From Porphyridium purpureum (lineage: Eukaryota; Rhodophyta; Bangiophyceae; Porphyridiales; Porphyridiaceae): DNA of 64,000 nucleotides. A program made the translations under genes and the position numbers. The notes under the pieces were generated by a model that had not been told where the DNA came from, did not search any database, and saw nothing but the letters and a program-made list of their open reading frames with translations. The DNA lies in the NCBI GenBank assembly GCA_008690995.1, contig VRMN01000017.1:1-64000 (forward strand), given 5' to 3'. Positions 11,218-21,800 of the stretch are shown here, piece after piece (the stretch's first letter is position 1; the number at the start of each line of letters is the position of its first letter).

Positions 11218-12102
11218 TCAAGAGCGAAGCAGCGCAATTTGGCGTTCCTGGCTCGTTATCGGCTGGCCAGGGTGCGGGGTAGACAAGCAGAATGACAAGT
11301 AAATTATTTGCAGCTTGACCTTTTGCTCTGATTTTACTCGGTAGAGATGTGGATTCACAAACACGAATTTGGTGAAGAAATTCAGTTTTCTCCAGGCCTG
11401 GATTGAGTTCTTCAGACAGTTGCGCATTCTGCTTCTGCATCTGTCGCAAGGAAAGGCTGCAACATTAAGGGACTCTTTGAAACCCGCAGCCCTTCTGAAC
11501 GTGAACAGAATTCTGACGACGCGATCGGAACGTGGGGGAAAGAATAAAGATAATGGTCGTGTTTTGCGGCGATGATAGCTTGAGAGACGCACTTGGCAGG
11601 TCAGCGAGCAAAAGTCATACAAATTGACAAGTGGAATATCTTCAACATCCTCACGCTGCCTTGTACACATACGCAAAGACGCTCCAGCACGTGCTGAATG
11701 GGTGGCCAAAATTGGGAAGTCTATAGTGCAATAGCATTTTCGTTCAAAACTGTGGCCACTAGGCTGTATTAGGGCCGACCGTCTTCTTCTCTCGCTCAGA
11801 GTAGCAAATGATAGCAGCCCATGGGAATAGCTCGTGTCATGCAACGGGTACGTCTGCGTGTACATGTCACAAGACCGATACATTGCGCTCCTTGATTGAG
11901 TCTCCCGGGCATACGCCCGGGGCCACTTTGATGTGATTTTATGTCCATGCTTCAGGGCTTTAGAGACAACATGTCGACGTCCTAGTCCAGAAGTTCTTTC
12001 TATTTGGCGTTTTCCTCCGCATCTTCTCTCAATTCTTTCGTTCCGACAGGCGGACAAGAGTTCTTGTACTTCCGCTGGAGCGATCGCTCCTTGTATGTGC
12101 AT
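11218..12102 (-). CDS. long open frame of uncertain reality
   Basis: A 294-residue frame from the first ATG (12,102), longer than chance usually allows in DNA of this composition. The composition, rich in Arg, Ser, Cys and His with no hydrophobic core pattern, is more like translated non-coding DNA than a folded protein. No motif, signal peptide or membrane helix was seen. It lies in an otherwise gene-free region. Confidence 0.2.
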   Translation of the reverse strand: MHIQGAIAPAEVQELLSACRNERIERRCGGKRQIERTSGLGRRHVVSKALKHGHKITSKWPRAYARETQSRSAMYRSCDMYTQTYPLHDTSYSHGLLSFATLSERRRRSALIQPSGHSFERKCYCTIDFPILATHSARAGASLRMCTRQREDVEDIPLVNLYDFCSLTCQVRLSSYHRRKTRPLSLFFPPRSDRVVRILFTFRRAAGFKESLNVAAFPCDRCRSRMRNCLKNSIQAWRKLNFFTKFVFVNPHLYRVKSEQKVKLQIIYLSFCLSTPHPGQPITSQERQIALLRS

Positions 12103-13833
12103 CACTAGACAGACCACCACTCAAAAACGGTGCACGCCATAACTTTTGACAGGTTTGCTCTGACATCTCCATGTGCGTCTTTTTGCCTCTTCTAGGCTCC
12201 AATGATTCCTATGGATGTATGGTGTGCCCGAACGTTGATTCTTTTGTATTTAAATTATCAGCCCGGTCTCAAGTTTATTTGTCAGCGGCTCCTCGCTGAC
12301 AATATCCGCATTCGTAGATCATTTCTGTGAAAGATTCAAGAGGCCCGGACCCACAGGTGTCGCCGCCCAACTGTACACGAACGCCGTCGTACCGAAAACC
12401 TTCTTCTCATAGTTATACCTATTATTCCTGACACTCAATCCTAAAGCCTCTACCTGTTCAAAAGACCGGTAAGCTCAGCTCCGCCCAGCTCCGCCCAGCT
12501 GGGCTAGTACCTCATGTAGAGCAGCCGCAAAGGCCGGAACCATCGCATATCTCCGCGTGACGGTCGGGTCGCGTCGTTCTCGTCCCGGTCACCGGTCGCA
12601 CCGTCCCTTTCCTGGTCAGTAGCTCGTGCATTCGCTCACACCCCCTCGAGAGCGCTTAATCGGGCGAGTTCGTTTCCTCAACAATTTCCTGTCTCTCTGC
12701 CGTGTACTTGCTCCCTTTGCGAAAAAAACATTGCGCGTGAGCCGACCGAATCGCATCTACAACCGATTCCAAGCCTGCGTCGTCATGATTCATTTCTTCG
12801 CTTCGTGTTTTGAAATTCCTCTGGCTGTCCGCGGCGTAGATCTGAAACGTCTCCACCGTTGTTGAAATGCACGTGTCCTTCTTTTGGTTGTTTACACCTC
12901 CAAGCAAGGGGTCTGCCCGAACGGGAGGTGTGCTACTGCTTGGTTCGGCTCCAGGCGCGAGGTCTGCTCGAACGGGAGCCTGTTTCTCCAAGGGTCGCAG
13001 AGAGACGTTGCACTACCGAGTAGCTCTACTCCAGGCAATGCTGCGAATTACCACACCTCTTCTTGTTTTTACAAACTTCTTCCTTGTTGTTCTTCTTTTT
13101 ATTCTTTTTTCACAGCTGTGCTGTTCCACAAGCGGCCCTTGTTTTATACCCGACGGCACTGCCGCACACATATGTGTAGATTGCACTATCTTCCTGGAGG
13201 ACACGCATGCACGCGAATCAGCCCTGTTCTGATATGCGATCTTGCCCTGCTGATACGTTGGGTCATGTTCAAGTTAGTCTGAGAAGTGCGGGCGCGACTG
13301 CTTCTATGGATTTGGCTCAAAGGTACAGCCTGGCTATGACGTGCGTTCTGACAAAGTGTTGTGAGTATTTTCGACAACCGTGCGGACGTACACGAGACTG
13401 AATGATTGACTTTCTTTTGTTTTAATTGGTCTCCCGAAAAGCGCGCTCATTGATTGGTGGCATGAGACGATTCCTGTTCCCTCGAAAACGACAACACCTT
13501 CAAAGCCAACATTTATTTGCGCACACATAACCCATTCTGCCTCCTCTTTCTTCCTTCCAAAGAGATATTCGCACATGACCAGCAAGAGGACGGCACCGCG
13601 AGAACAAACGTATCATTCAATCACCTTGGACGCGCCGCCCGTGGACGTGGGCGTGTCGAACCACTTTTTAATTATCCTACACAAGCTAAACTGTGCTGTC
13701 TTTCACACCGCAGCATGAACATTGCCTGATGCCTCTGTCTCCCACCGCCCAAAACCTTTCTGTGGTTTTTCTTGATGCAGGTTTTCGGGTGTAGCGCAGA
13801 CGGCAGCCGATGTAGAACCCATGCTACTCAGAC
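12103..13833. other. intergenic stretch without a recognised gene
   Basis: Only short frames. A tandem CAGCTCCGCC repeat lies at 12,476-12,500. Two imperfect copies of a GGTCTGCYCGAACGGGAG string lie about 50 bp apart at 12,909 and 12,960. The 3' part is presumably the promoter of the first PPR-like gene. Confidence 0.35.
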
Positions 13834-16278
13834 ATGACGCAAATGCGATGGAGTCCACGCATGCTGCGACCGCGCAGGCTTCAGGACCACCTCGACGCAT
13901 GGCGCGACAGCGGCGGTCAGAATTTGGCACGGAGGCTGCATGGTTGCGTCCTCCTGCGGGCGACTGGTAAGCCATCGCTGCGAACCAGCTTGCGCCAGGC
14001 GGCGGTCCGTCGTCGGGTGGCGTCGTGCTCTCGATCGTCGTTCCCATTTCGTGATGGCGAAGAAGCGCCGCGCTTAAGCTTGCATGGCGCCGCAATGCTG
14101 CGCGTCGGGGACGAATCGGACTTCTTCTCCAATGAACCGCTGAGCAGCGACGACGAGACGAGCAAAGGCGCCGAAGGGAAGAGTACGGACGACGACACTG
14201 ACACTGATCGAGATGATCATCGAGACAGTGACGGTAACGATGAGTATGAAAGCCAGGACGACAGCGCCGTTCAAGATGGCTTCTATCCTGAACACGATGG
14301 CGACATTGGTCGTGCTAGACGTCAGGCCCGCTTTGAGCGGTTATGCACTTTTGGCGAAGAGCCTCGATACTCACTCAGCGAACCGCGAGTGAGCACCGAG
14401 CGCTTTCAAAGTGTGCTTGAAGCCGCCGAGCGCATTTCTACCAACAGGATTGCATGGTACGATTCTGTTCTGAACTTGATACGCAGCGATGACCAGGATC
14501 TTGGCTCGCGTGACCGCCTGTGGCTTGCATTGCGCGTACTCCAGAGAGCGCGCGCTCGAGCGGACGCGGAGGGCGAACCGTTGGGGATCCATGCTCACGT
14601 TATCTTATCCTTGCGGAAGCTTTGCGAGCCGTTTCGCAAGACCAACTTTCTTCTGGCCGTCAAGCGATTGCTCGAGCGCCACGGCGAGCTGCCCACAGCC
14701 CAAGTATACAAAGGATTAATGCGCTACTTTGTGCTCTGCGACCGAGTTCAGCTGGTACGTGATATGCTGCACGATATGCAGCGCGTGATTCAAACGATTG
14801 ATGCGAATTCGTTTACGATGCCCATGAAAGGCTTCATGTTTCTGAACAACAAAAGTTCAGCGGCGCAAATTTGGAGACAATTCCGTGCGCCGGCATTTGC
14901 TGACGTCGAGCCCGACCTCCGGCTCCTCCAGTGCGGGTGCCGGCTCTTGAGCTGGGGTTATCTAGACGATGTCAGTGAGAACGCCCTGTGGATTTCCATG
15001 CAGTTCTACAAGCGCGAGATCAAACCTCGTGCAAGTGACCTGCGCCACTTAGCCAAGGCGCGGATACGTGTGGGCGACTTTCGCGGTGCGCGTACAAGTT
15101 TGCGTTGGCTCTCCAAAAAGTGGTACATTGCTTTTGACGCAGGTCTGGTGCACGATTTCATCACTAAGTGCCATGAGCTGGAGCAGTGGCACGAGATCGT
15201 GATCTTGGTCGATCAGGTGCTGACCCACATCCAGCGGGTGGGTGGCGACTTTGATGTAAAGCTGGATCTGCTGCGTCGATGCCTCAGTGAGTTAGCGCTC
15301 GCCGCATGGAAGAGCCGCATCGATATTGGCCGCGCCGCGGCCTTGTCATACCGTCTTGTGGAGAAACAAAGAACGCTCGACAGGACGATGCTCAGCCACG
15401 TCGTGTATCTGAACGCACTGGAGGAAGGAAGAATGGTTGTTGCGATGCGCGTGGCCAAAAAAAATGCACAGAAGCCCGCTGCGCGTAACCGCACGTTGTA
15501 TGCGTTTGCTTACGAAGCTATTGTACAAAAGTTGGTGCTCAAGTCGGTCTCGGACAAGTTGATTAAGCTCCTTCCTCGCAAGGGCTGGCTCGCAAAGCGC
15601 CCACAGGACACCGATGACTTTGCATATATTGCAGTGAATCTGATCATGGCGCTTGGACAGTTTGGCTTACTCCGTATCGCGACTTCAATCTTCAACGCGT
15701 GGACGATGAACAATGAGTCGGTCGTGAACGTGGAGGTGTGGAGCGCGTACATGTACGTGGTGGCCGCGACGGGACAATTAAAGCCCGCGCTTGCGATCTT
15801 TCGTGAGCTTTATGATCATTATGGCACTTCGCTCGATGACATGCCACACTATCTGTTGGCAGTGACTGTGCTGCGTGGCAGCAAACAAGGCGCGCTTCCG
15901 ACAGAGCTTGCGGCTGAGATGCTTGACTACATCGACCAGCACTTGAGCAAACCAGACGCACAGCCGAAAGTGCGTCTTCGCCAAGCCGAGTATGATGACC
16001 TGTTTGAGCGCCAGGTCGAAAACGTGACCACTCGGGACCAGGATGGTCTCGGCCCTACAGTCATGGTCGGGCCATTTCGGCCTTATTCTTCGCGGATCAG
16101 GCTGCTTGCCGAAGAGATTCGAACCATTCTCTCTCAGCAAAGATGTGCTGAGAAGGCCGCCATTCAAGCAGAGGTGCCAGTATCTAACGCTTCGGTCCCG
16201 GCTGCACTGCACTCGCCGTCCATGTCATTTTCTGACTTTGTGTCTGCATTCGAACCGGTCCCACGTGCGCAGCGATGA
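13834..16278 (+). CDS. PPR-like helical-repeat protein A (one module plus C-terminal domain)
   Basis: An 814-residue protein, first of three adjacent relatives. The first 95 residues are rich in Arg and Ser and poor in acidic residues, which suggests an organelle-targeting presequence. A short, strongly acidic Asp/Ser tract follows (about 105-145). From about 190 comes a chain of paired helices resembling pentatricopeptide repeats. Landmarks shared with the two downstream genes are LWLALRVLQRAR, then VYKGLMRYFVLCDRVQLV, then FRGARTSLRWLSKKWY. The final third (FAYEAIVQKLV, then LKPALAIFRELYDHYG and AAEMLDYIDQHL) matches the end of protein C but is missing from B. PPR proteins bind organellar RNA; that role here is inference. 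The start is the first ATG. Confidence 0.75.
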   Translation: MTQMRWSPRMLRPRRLQDHLDAWRDSGGQNLARRLHGCVLLRATGKPSLRTSLRQAAVRRRVASCSRSSFPFRDGEEAPRLSLHGAAMLRVGDESDFFSNEPLSSDDETSKGAEGKSTDDDTDTDRDDHRDSDGNDEYESQDDSAVQDGFYPEHDGDIGRARRQARFERLCTFGEEPRYSLSEPRVSTERFQSVLEAAERISTNRIAWYDSVLNLIRSDDQDLGSRDRLWLALRVLQRARARADAEGEPLGIHAHVILSLRKLCEPFRKTNFLLAVKRLLERHGELPTAQVYKGLMRYFVLCDRVQLVRDMLHDMQRVIQTIDANSFTMPMKGFMFLNNKSSAAQIWRQFRAPAFADVEPDLRLLQCGCRLLSWGYLDDVSENALWISMQFYKREIKPRASDLRHLAKARIRVGDFRGARTSLRWLSKKWYIAFDAGLVHDFITKCHELEQWHEIVILVDQVLTHIQRVGGDFDVKLDLLRRCLSELALAAWKSRIDIGRAAALSYRLVEKQRTLDRTMLSHVVYLNALEEGRMVVAMRVAKKNAQKPAARNRTLYAFAYEAIVQKLVLKSVSDKLIKLLPRKGWLAKRPQDTDDFAYIAVNLIMALGQFGLLRIATSIFNAWTMNNESVVNVEVWSAYMYVVAATGQLKPALAIFRELYDHYGTSLDDMPHYLLAVTVLRGSKQGALPTELAAEMLDYIDQHLSKPDAQPKVRLRQAEYDDLFERQVENVTTRDQDGLGPTVMVGPFRPYSSRIRLLAEEIRTILSQQRCAEKAAIQAEVPVSNASVPAALHSPSMSFSDFVSAFEPVPRAQR

Positions 16279-16844
16279 GCGCAAGGGCAAGTGCATCGCA
16301 ATTTGTGGGCCGGAGTTCTGAGAGACGCGCAATCGGCGCAGCATTAGAGGGCGTTAGCCGCTTTGTGCAGACATTCGCCACGCTGCCATCGCATCACCGC
16401 TGGATTTTGCATTCCGGCGCCGGTGGCTCAGAGCGTAAGGAAAATTGGCTGGGCCAGAGCGCATCACGAAAAATCTATTTTCGGGCTCGCGTGCTGGTAC
16501 TCGAAAGCCGCAATCGCTCCTCTCGGCGGGGGCCCGGGGCTGCGCGACGGCCGTCGTCACGCTTGCCTTCTACTTTGAACCCATGAGTTTAGCATGCCGC
16601 AGCCCTTACGTGTCGCCTCGAGCATCCTAGACGCCTAACCTTGCGCGCGCACTTCGCGGCGTGTGCTAATCTTCCTGCATAAATCGGTTCCGTACCGAAA
16701 TCAGTCGGGCTCACACGCTTCCTCCGCGCGTTTTCCGAGCGGATCCTCGCCGGGCGCAACGCGCGGCAGTTCCACCTTGTGCGCGGCCGACGGCGCGTTC
16801 GCGTGGCAGCCACGCACAGATCGTTCAACGGTGTGGAACTGCAA
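16279..16844. other. spacer between PPR-like genes A and B
   Basis: About 570 bp. The frame of gene B is open for 22 codons before its first ATG. No other feature seen. Confidence 0.5.
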
Positions 16845-18491
16845 ATGTCGTGTGCGCGACAAATGCGCCGGCTCGTGCGGGCGGCCGGTTTACCCGCGCG
16901 GCTGCGGTTGCAGCCATGGTGGTGTCGTGGCCGCGGTGTTGCGCCGTGCTGCATTGATGCCTCGTTTCTAGGCGCACGCGCGAGCGCGAACGCGGATGAT
17001 ACTCGCAGCCTGTGCACGTCGCTTGCAAGAGCGAATCCCTTGATGCGTGAAGGGGACGCTGCCGCGACTCGCGCGAGAGCGACATTTGGACCAGGCTGCG
17101 CCAAGCGCGGACACGCGGCGCGCGGCGCACTGCTTGTGCGCCATGCTTGTTCGTCGCTTGAGCGGTGGCCGTATCTGGTCAGTTCGCTTGCGGCCCCTCG
17201 GTACTCCATGAGCCGGCTGCCGGAGACCGTCCGGTTGAACAACGCGCTCGATGATGAGAACAGGCGGCGCACTCTGAGCGTGAAGCAGGTGCAGTACATT
17301 GTCGACAGGCATAAGGATGCACGGTTTGACCACTGGACGCTCGTCTTTTTGTTGCGCTTCGCGCGAAATGCCATCGACGATCCGCCGCGAGTGCGGTTTG
17401 CGTTTGGTCTGCGTATGCTGAAGCGAGCCATTAACGACGATGCGCAGCTCGACTCCTTTTCGTTGACGCAGATGCTTCCAGTTGCGAAGCTTTGCCTCAA
17501 ATCCACCGTGATATTGGCGCTCAAACGAAAGATTGAGGCTCAGAACCATACGCTAGACGTGTCCGCATATAGCGCGCTCATCTCACACTTTGGCTCGTGC
17601 GGCCGACCGGATCTGATGCGAGAAATCTTCGCAGAGCGGCAACGTGTGCATGGTGTTCGCGGCCGTCCTGATGCACTGGCGCTCAAGAACCTCATGTTTG
17701 GGTTTCTGAAGAACAAGAATACAAAGAGTGCGAGAGAGGCATGGCGCTTGCTGCGCTCGCCCCTGTACGCCGATCACTTTGAAATGGATGAGGATACGCT
17801 CAGTGGCGGTACCTGGGTTTGTGCAAGTGGTGAGGACAATGCTGATGAGGCGCGTTGGATTGGAGAGGCGTACCTCAGATTGAAAATCAAGCCTCCCGAG
17901 AAGCAGCTGCACTTGCTCGTGTCTGCGTTTGTCAACTCGCACAACTACAAAGAGGCGCGCGCGTACATGCGCTGGATCAACAAGCTGGATTACACCTTGC
18001 ATGAGCGGCGACTCTACCAGTACATACCCAGCTGTATGCGACAGGAAAGGGCAGAGGAGCTCTTGCCGTTGTGTGACGTGCTGCTTGCGGCCAAAAATTT
18101 AGGCACAGACGGGGTCGAGCAGCTGCGTGTCTTGCTTTACTACCTGCGGTCTCTTGCCAATTGCGCCGAGGACTCGGTCGCGAAGCTAAATTACGTCGAA
18201 GCCATCAATTGCGCGCATCGCGTGGTCAAGCACTGGAGAATCACGGATATTCCGCACCGCAATACCTACCGCTTTCTCCGCAGCGCGCGCATCAAGGTCA
18301 ATTTGACTGTGCGAGATCCTGGGCCGCGCTTGCCGATAGGACAGAGACTGCCGAAAGGTGTGGCGCGACAGAATGTCATGATCGACCGCTCGGAAGAGAA
18401 GCGTATTCGCAGAGAAGAGCGAGAGCGCGCCGATGAGAAAAAGGCGCACTTCTACAGTACCATCGAGCCCTATCACCACTATGACGAGTGA
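16845..18491 (+). CDS. PPR-like helical-repeat protein B (single module, short form)
   Basis: A 548-residue protein and second member of the local family. The N-terminus MSCARQMRRLVRAAGLPARL is strongly basic and suits a mitochondrial or plastid presequence. The repeat module starts near residue 150 and shows the family landmarks: VRFAFGLRMLKRA, SFSLTQMLPVAKLC, YSALISHFGSCGRPDL, ARWIGEAYLRLKIKP and KEARAYMRWINKL. The C-terminal domain found in A and C is absent; instead the protein ends in a charged tail (RSEEKRIRREERERADEKKA). I chose ATG 16,845 because the upstream frame has no ATG. Probable organellar RNA-binding role, by inference only. Confidence 0.72.
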   Translation: MSCARQMRRLVRAAGLPARLRLQPWWCRGRGVAPCCIDASFLGARASANADDTRSLCTSLARANPLMREGDAAATRARATFGPGCAKRGHAARGALLVRHACSSLERWPYLVSSLAAPRYSMSRLPETVRLNNALDDENRRRTLSVKQVQYIVDRHKDARFDHWTLVFLLRFARNAIDDPPRVRFAFGLRMLKRAINDDAQLDSFSLTQMLPVAKLCLKSTVILALKRKIEAQNHTLDVSAYSALISHFGSCGRPDLMREIFAERQRVHGVRGRPDALALKNLMFGFLKNKNTKSAREAWRLLRSPLYADHFEMDEDTLSGGTWVCASGEDNADEARWIGEAYLRLKIKPPEKQLHLLVSAFVNSHNYKEARAYMRWINKLDYTLHERRLYQYIPSCMRQERAEELLPLCDVLLAAKNLGTDGVEQLRVLLYYLRSLANCAEDSVAKLNYVEAINCAHRVVKHWRITDIPHRNTYRFLRSARIKVNLTVRDPGPRLPIGQRLPKGVARQNVMIDRSEEKRIRREERERADEKKAHFYSTIEPYHHYDE

Positions 18492-18888
18492 GACACGTCG
18501 GCGGCGAGTTCAAGTCAAGGTCGCGGAGCTCACACATCCGCACGCGCGATCACGCGCATCGCATTGCGGAACGGGAATGTCGGTGCCTTCGTGTCCCATG
18601 CACTGCCCATCATGCCTTGCGCGTGCGTGCCACCCACCATATTTAATACATCTGTGTGTTTGCCCTCAGCCCCAACCCTTCCACCCGTGCGCGACCACTG
18701 TGCACGGTTGCGCAGACGTGATGGGTCTCAGGGCCAAACAGAGTAGTTTGCATTCTTGCCACGCCGGCGATCGATGAGCGGGAGTGACGCGCGCCTCTGC
18801 GCAGTGTCAACGGCCCCGAGCACGCGGTGGTCGAATCAAGCAGAGCGCCTGCGCTGTGCGGCGCCGCGCCGCCGCGCTCGCCGAGAGC
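18492..18888. other. spacer between PPR-like genes B and C
   Basis: About 400 bp, probably the 3' UTR of B and the promoter of C. The frame of C is open back to about 18,784 but has no ATG before 18,889. Confidence 0.45.
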
Positions 18889-21800
18889 ATGAGCGGCGCA
18901 CTATGGTTGTCGGCGCGGCTGCTGTTCCGAGTTCGAGCGCGGCGGAGATTATGCGCACGCGGCGCGTGGGGCTGGATTGACGTGTGCATTGACTACCGCG
19001 TTAATGTATACGGCCAGTGTCCACAGTGCCAGTACATGGTTACCCGTAGACCGGCGGCTGCGACCAGCTCGCTCACGTCATTGTCGTCGGTGCGGTTCGA
19101 TCCTTCAGCATTGCGGTGGCACACGCGCGTGTGTGCAACAACATTGTGGCCGTTTCGAGAGCCACTGAGTGATTGCGCGCTCGCTTCAGGAGACAGACGC
19201 TCATTTGAAGCGTCGCTTGCATCTGCAGCTGCCATTTTTGCTGATGATGTCGCCATGCCTTCACTTTCCTCGCCGCGTTCTTGTCTTCAGCAATCGTTGT
19301 CTTTTATGCCTGCCGGTACCTCGTTGATGTCGCCGGCAAGCTACATTCTCGCGTCCGGAACGATGGAGCGACCACTCTTGGTGCGCTGCTTTTCATCTCA
19401 TGGGACATCGCGGAGCGTATCCTCGGAAGACCGCAATCCATCTTTGCGATCACTTCCGGCTGGCGCTTCGTATAGAGGCAGCAACAGACGCCAACGACAT
19501 CGGGAAAACTGTGCCACAGGCGCCTTGAATCGACAACTCAAGGCGATGTTGGCGAATGTGGCCACCACGCCCATCCGACTCGAGCACCTCCATCTCGTGC
19601 TGAATCAAGACTACTCGCGCGGCGCAAACGTGGGAATGAATGGAGCAGAAAATACGGCGGCGCTCAGTGCAGATGCGGATGTTGGGGCTAGCGCAGGGGT
19701 AAAAGCGACAGGTGCACTCGAGACGCACTCATTTGCCAACATGCGAACGCGCCTCAACCACGATAGTGTCTTGCTGTTGCTGCAGATCGCTCGCACGTTG
19801 GACAAGGAAGACGTAACACCGCGACAACGATTGGCATTCGTGCTCCGTGTAATTCAGCGCGCACGCGAGCAGCTCGGGCGCCCCAACAGGCACGCTCTGC
19901 GTAAGAACGAATCGACCTTGATCACGCATGTGTTAGCGATCGCGCGCCCATGCGGCGAAAACGCCGCGCGCGCCGTCCAAGCAGTGCAAAAAGTGATGGC
20001 ACAGCACGCGCGCTTGCGGAGCTTAAGACTGAGCCCTCTTGCATACCGTGGACTCATCGGTCACTTTAGCAATTGCGCTCGGCCGTCGCTCGCTGTCGAT
20101 GCATTTTATGGGGCGCTGCGTGCGTACGGGCCTGATGCAGGAGGTGCCTTGACATTCGTGTCTTTAATCGACGCGCTTCTTCGAAATGAACTGGATGATG
20201 CCGCAGCCATCGTGTGGGAAATGGTGCGCTCGCCGCCCTTTTCCGAATGTGTGCTCATGGATGCTGCGTTACTCGACGCCGGGGCGCATGTACTGCTTTG
20301 TGAAACCAGCCGGAAGCATGCAATGGCACAGACTGAGACAGAGCGTACAAAATCATCCCGCGCCCGTTCGAAGAGAATAGTCGAAATGCAGCTTTTCGAG
20401 CGGCAAATGAACGAACAGGCTCGATGGATTGGCACCAAATATCGCGAGCTCGGCGTTCCGCCACGACGGCATGCGCTCGCAGCACTCACAAGGGCTTGTA
20501 TTGACGCTGGCAAACTGGGTGCAGCCCGTGCGCACTTGCAGTGGAGTGCACGGTTGGGTTACGAACTGCGCGAAGTCGATCTTCAAGCGTACATGAGCGC
20601 TTGCGCAGTCTTCAACGAGCCGCAGCAACTGTTGTACCTTGGACTCGGAAGCGCGCTGCGCAATGAGCGCGTGCCTTTGCTTCGTGACTACACGGCAGAG
20701 CTTTTCGCCGTGGTATGCAATGGCCAGCTTGACGTGCGCGACGCTGCCGCATGTCTGCATTTTCTTCTCTCGCCGCCTTTGCTTGGCATTCACAGAGGCG
20801 TGACTGATCCGCTCACACGCCAGTACGCCCTTTACATAGGCGCACGCGCGAGCAATGCCCAGCTGATTCGACGTTTGACAGCTGATATGCATTATGTTGC
20901 TATTGTACGTGACATGTACGAATCTCTCCATGAAAAGGCTGTGAGCTCCGACGATGAAGGTAGCGATGACGCGGGCGAAAATCGCTTAGTGGTATCCGCG
21001 CACAGCTTTTATGGCGCCAAGGTAATCAGCTCGCTACTGGCCCTTCGGCTACCGCCACCGCGTGGTTTCGTTCATTTGCCGCGTCAGGGCACGTGGACGG
21101 CAGTGCAAGCGAGCGAAGGGCTTGGTGCGCAAAAACATATGCCCCGTGAGTCATCGCCTTTATTGAACGAGCAACTCGAGTTCGTCCTGCATGAGCACGA
21201 GACTCACCCGGACGCCGAACTGCTGGCTGCCATCGCGCAGTCAATGCTGAAGACCGTCCGCGACGAGGAAGGAAGACGTGTCGGTGGACGGCACGAAGCT
21301 CAATTTATGCTCGATGAATGGAGCGTGCACGCCGCCCTGCGCATGGCTAGGCTCATGCCAGACACACCCAGGGATTGTGCGCGATTTAGATTCTTGTTTG
21401 GATTGCGACTGCTGCAGGCGGCTCGGCTCCAAGGTGTGGAGTTCAATTCATTCACACTCACTCACATGCTCCCACTTGCCCGGTCGTGCAACAAGGTGAA
21501 TGTCACCGAAGCAATCAAGCACCTAATTCAGAGGCAAGCAGAACAAGGCCAGCGGTTGAGCCCGCACGCCATAGCTGTTGACCGTTTACTTAGCCCCATA
21601 GCGTACTACGGCTTGATCAGTCACTACGCGCTGTGTGTGCGGCCAGAGCTTTGCTTGGCAGCTTTCTACGAGCTTCTGCGCGTACACGGCGCGGGAGCGG
21701 CGGGGGCAGACGCATTTGCAGGAGTGATGCACGGGCTGCTCAACAGTCGCAACGTGCGCGGAGCAGTGCGCGCTTGGTGTGCGATGCGCGAGAGGAGCAC

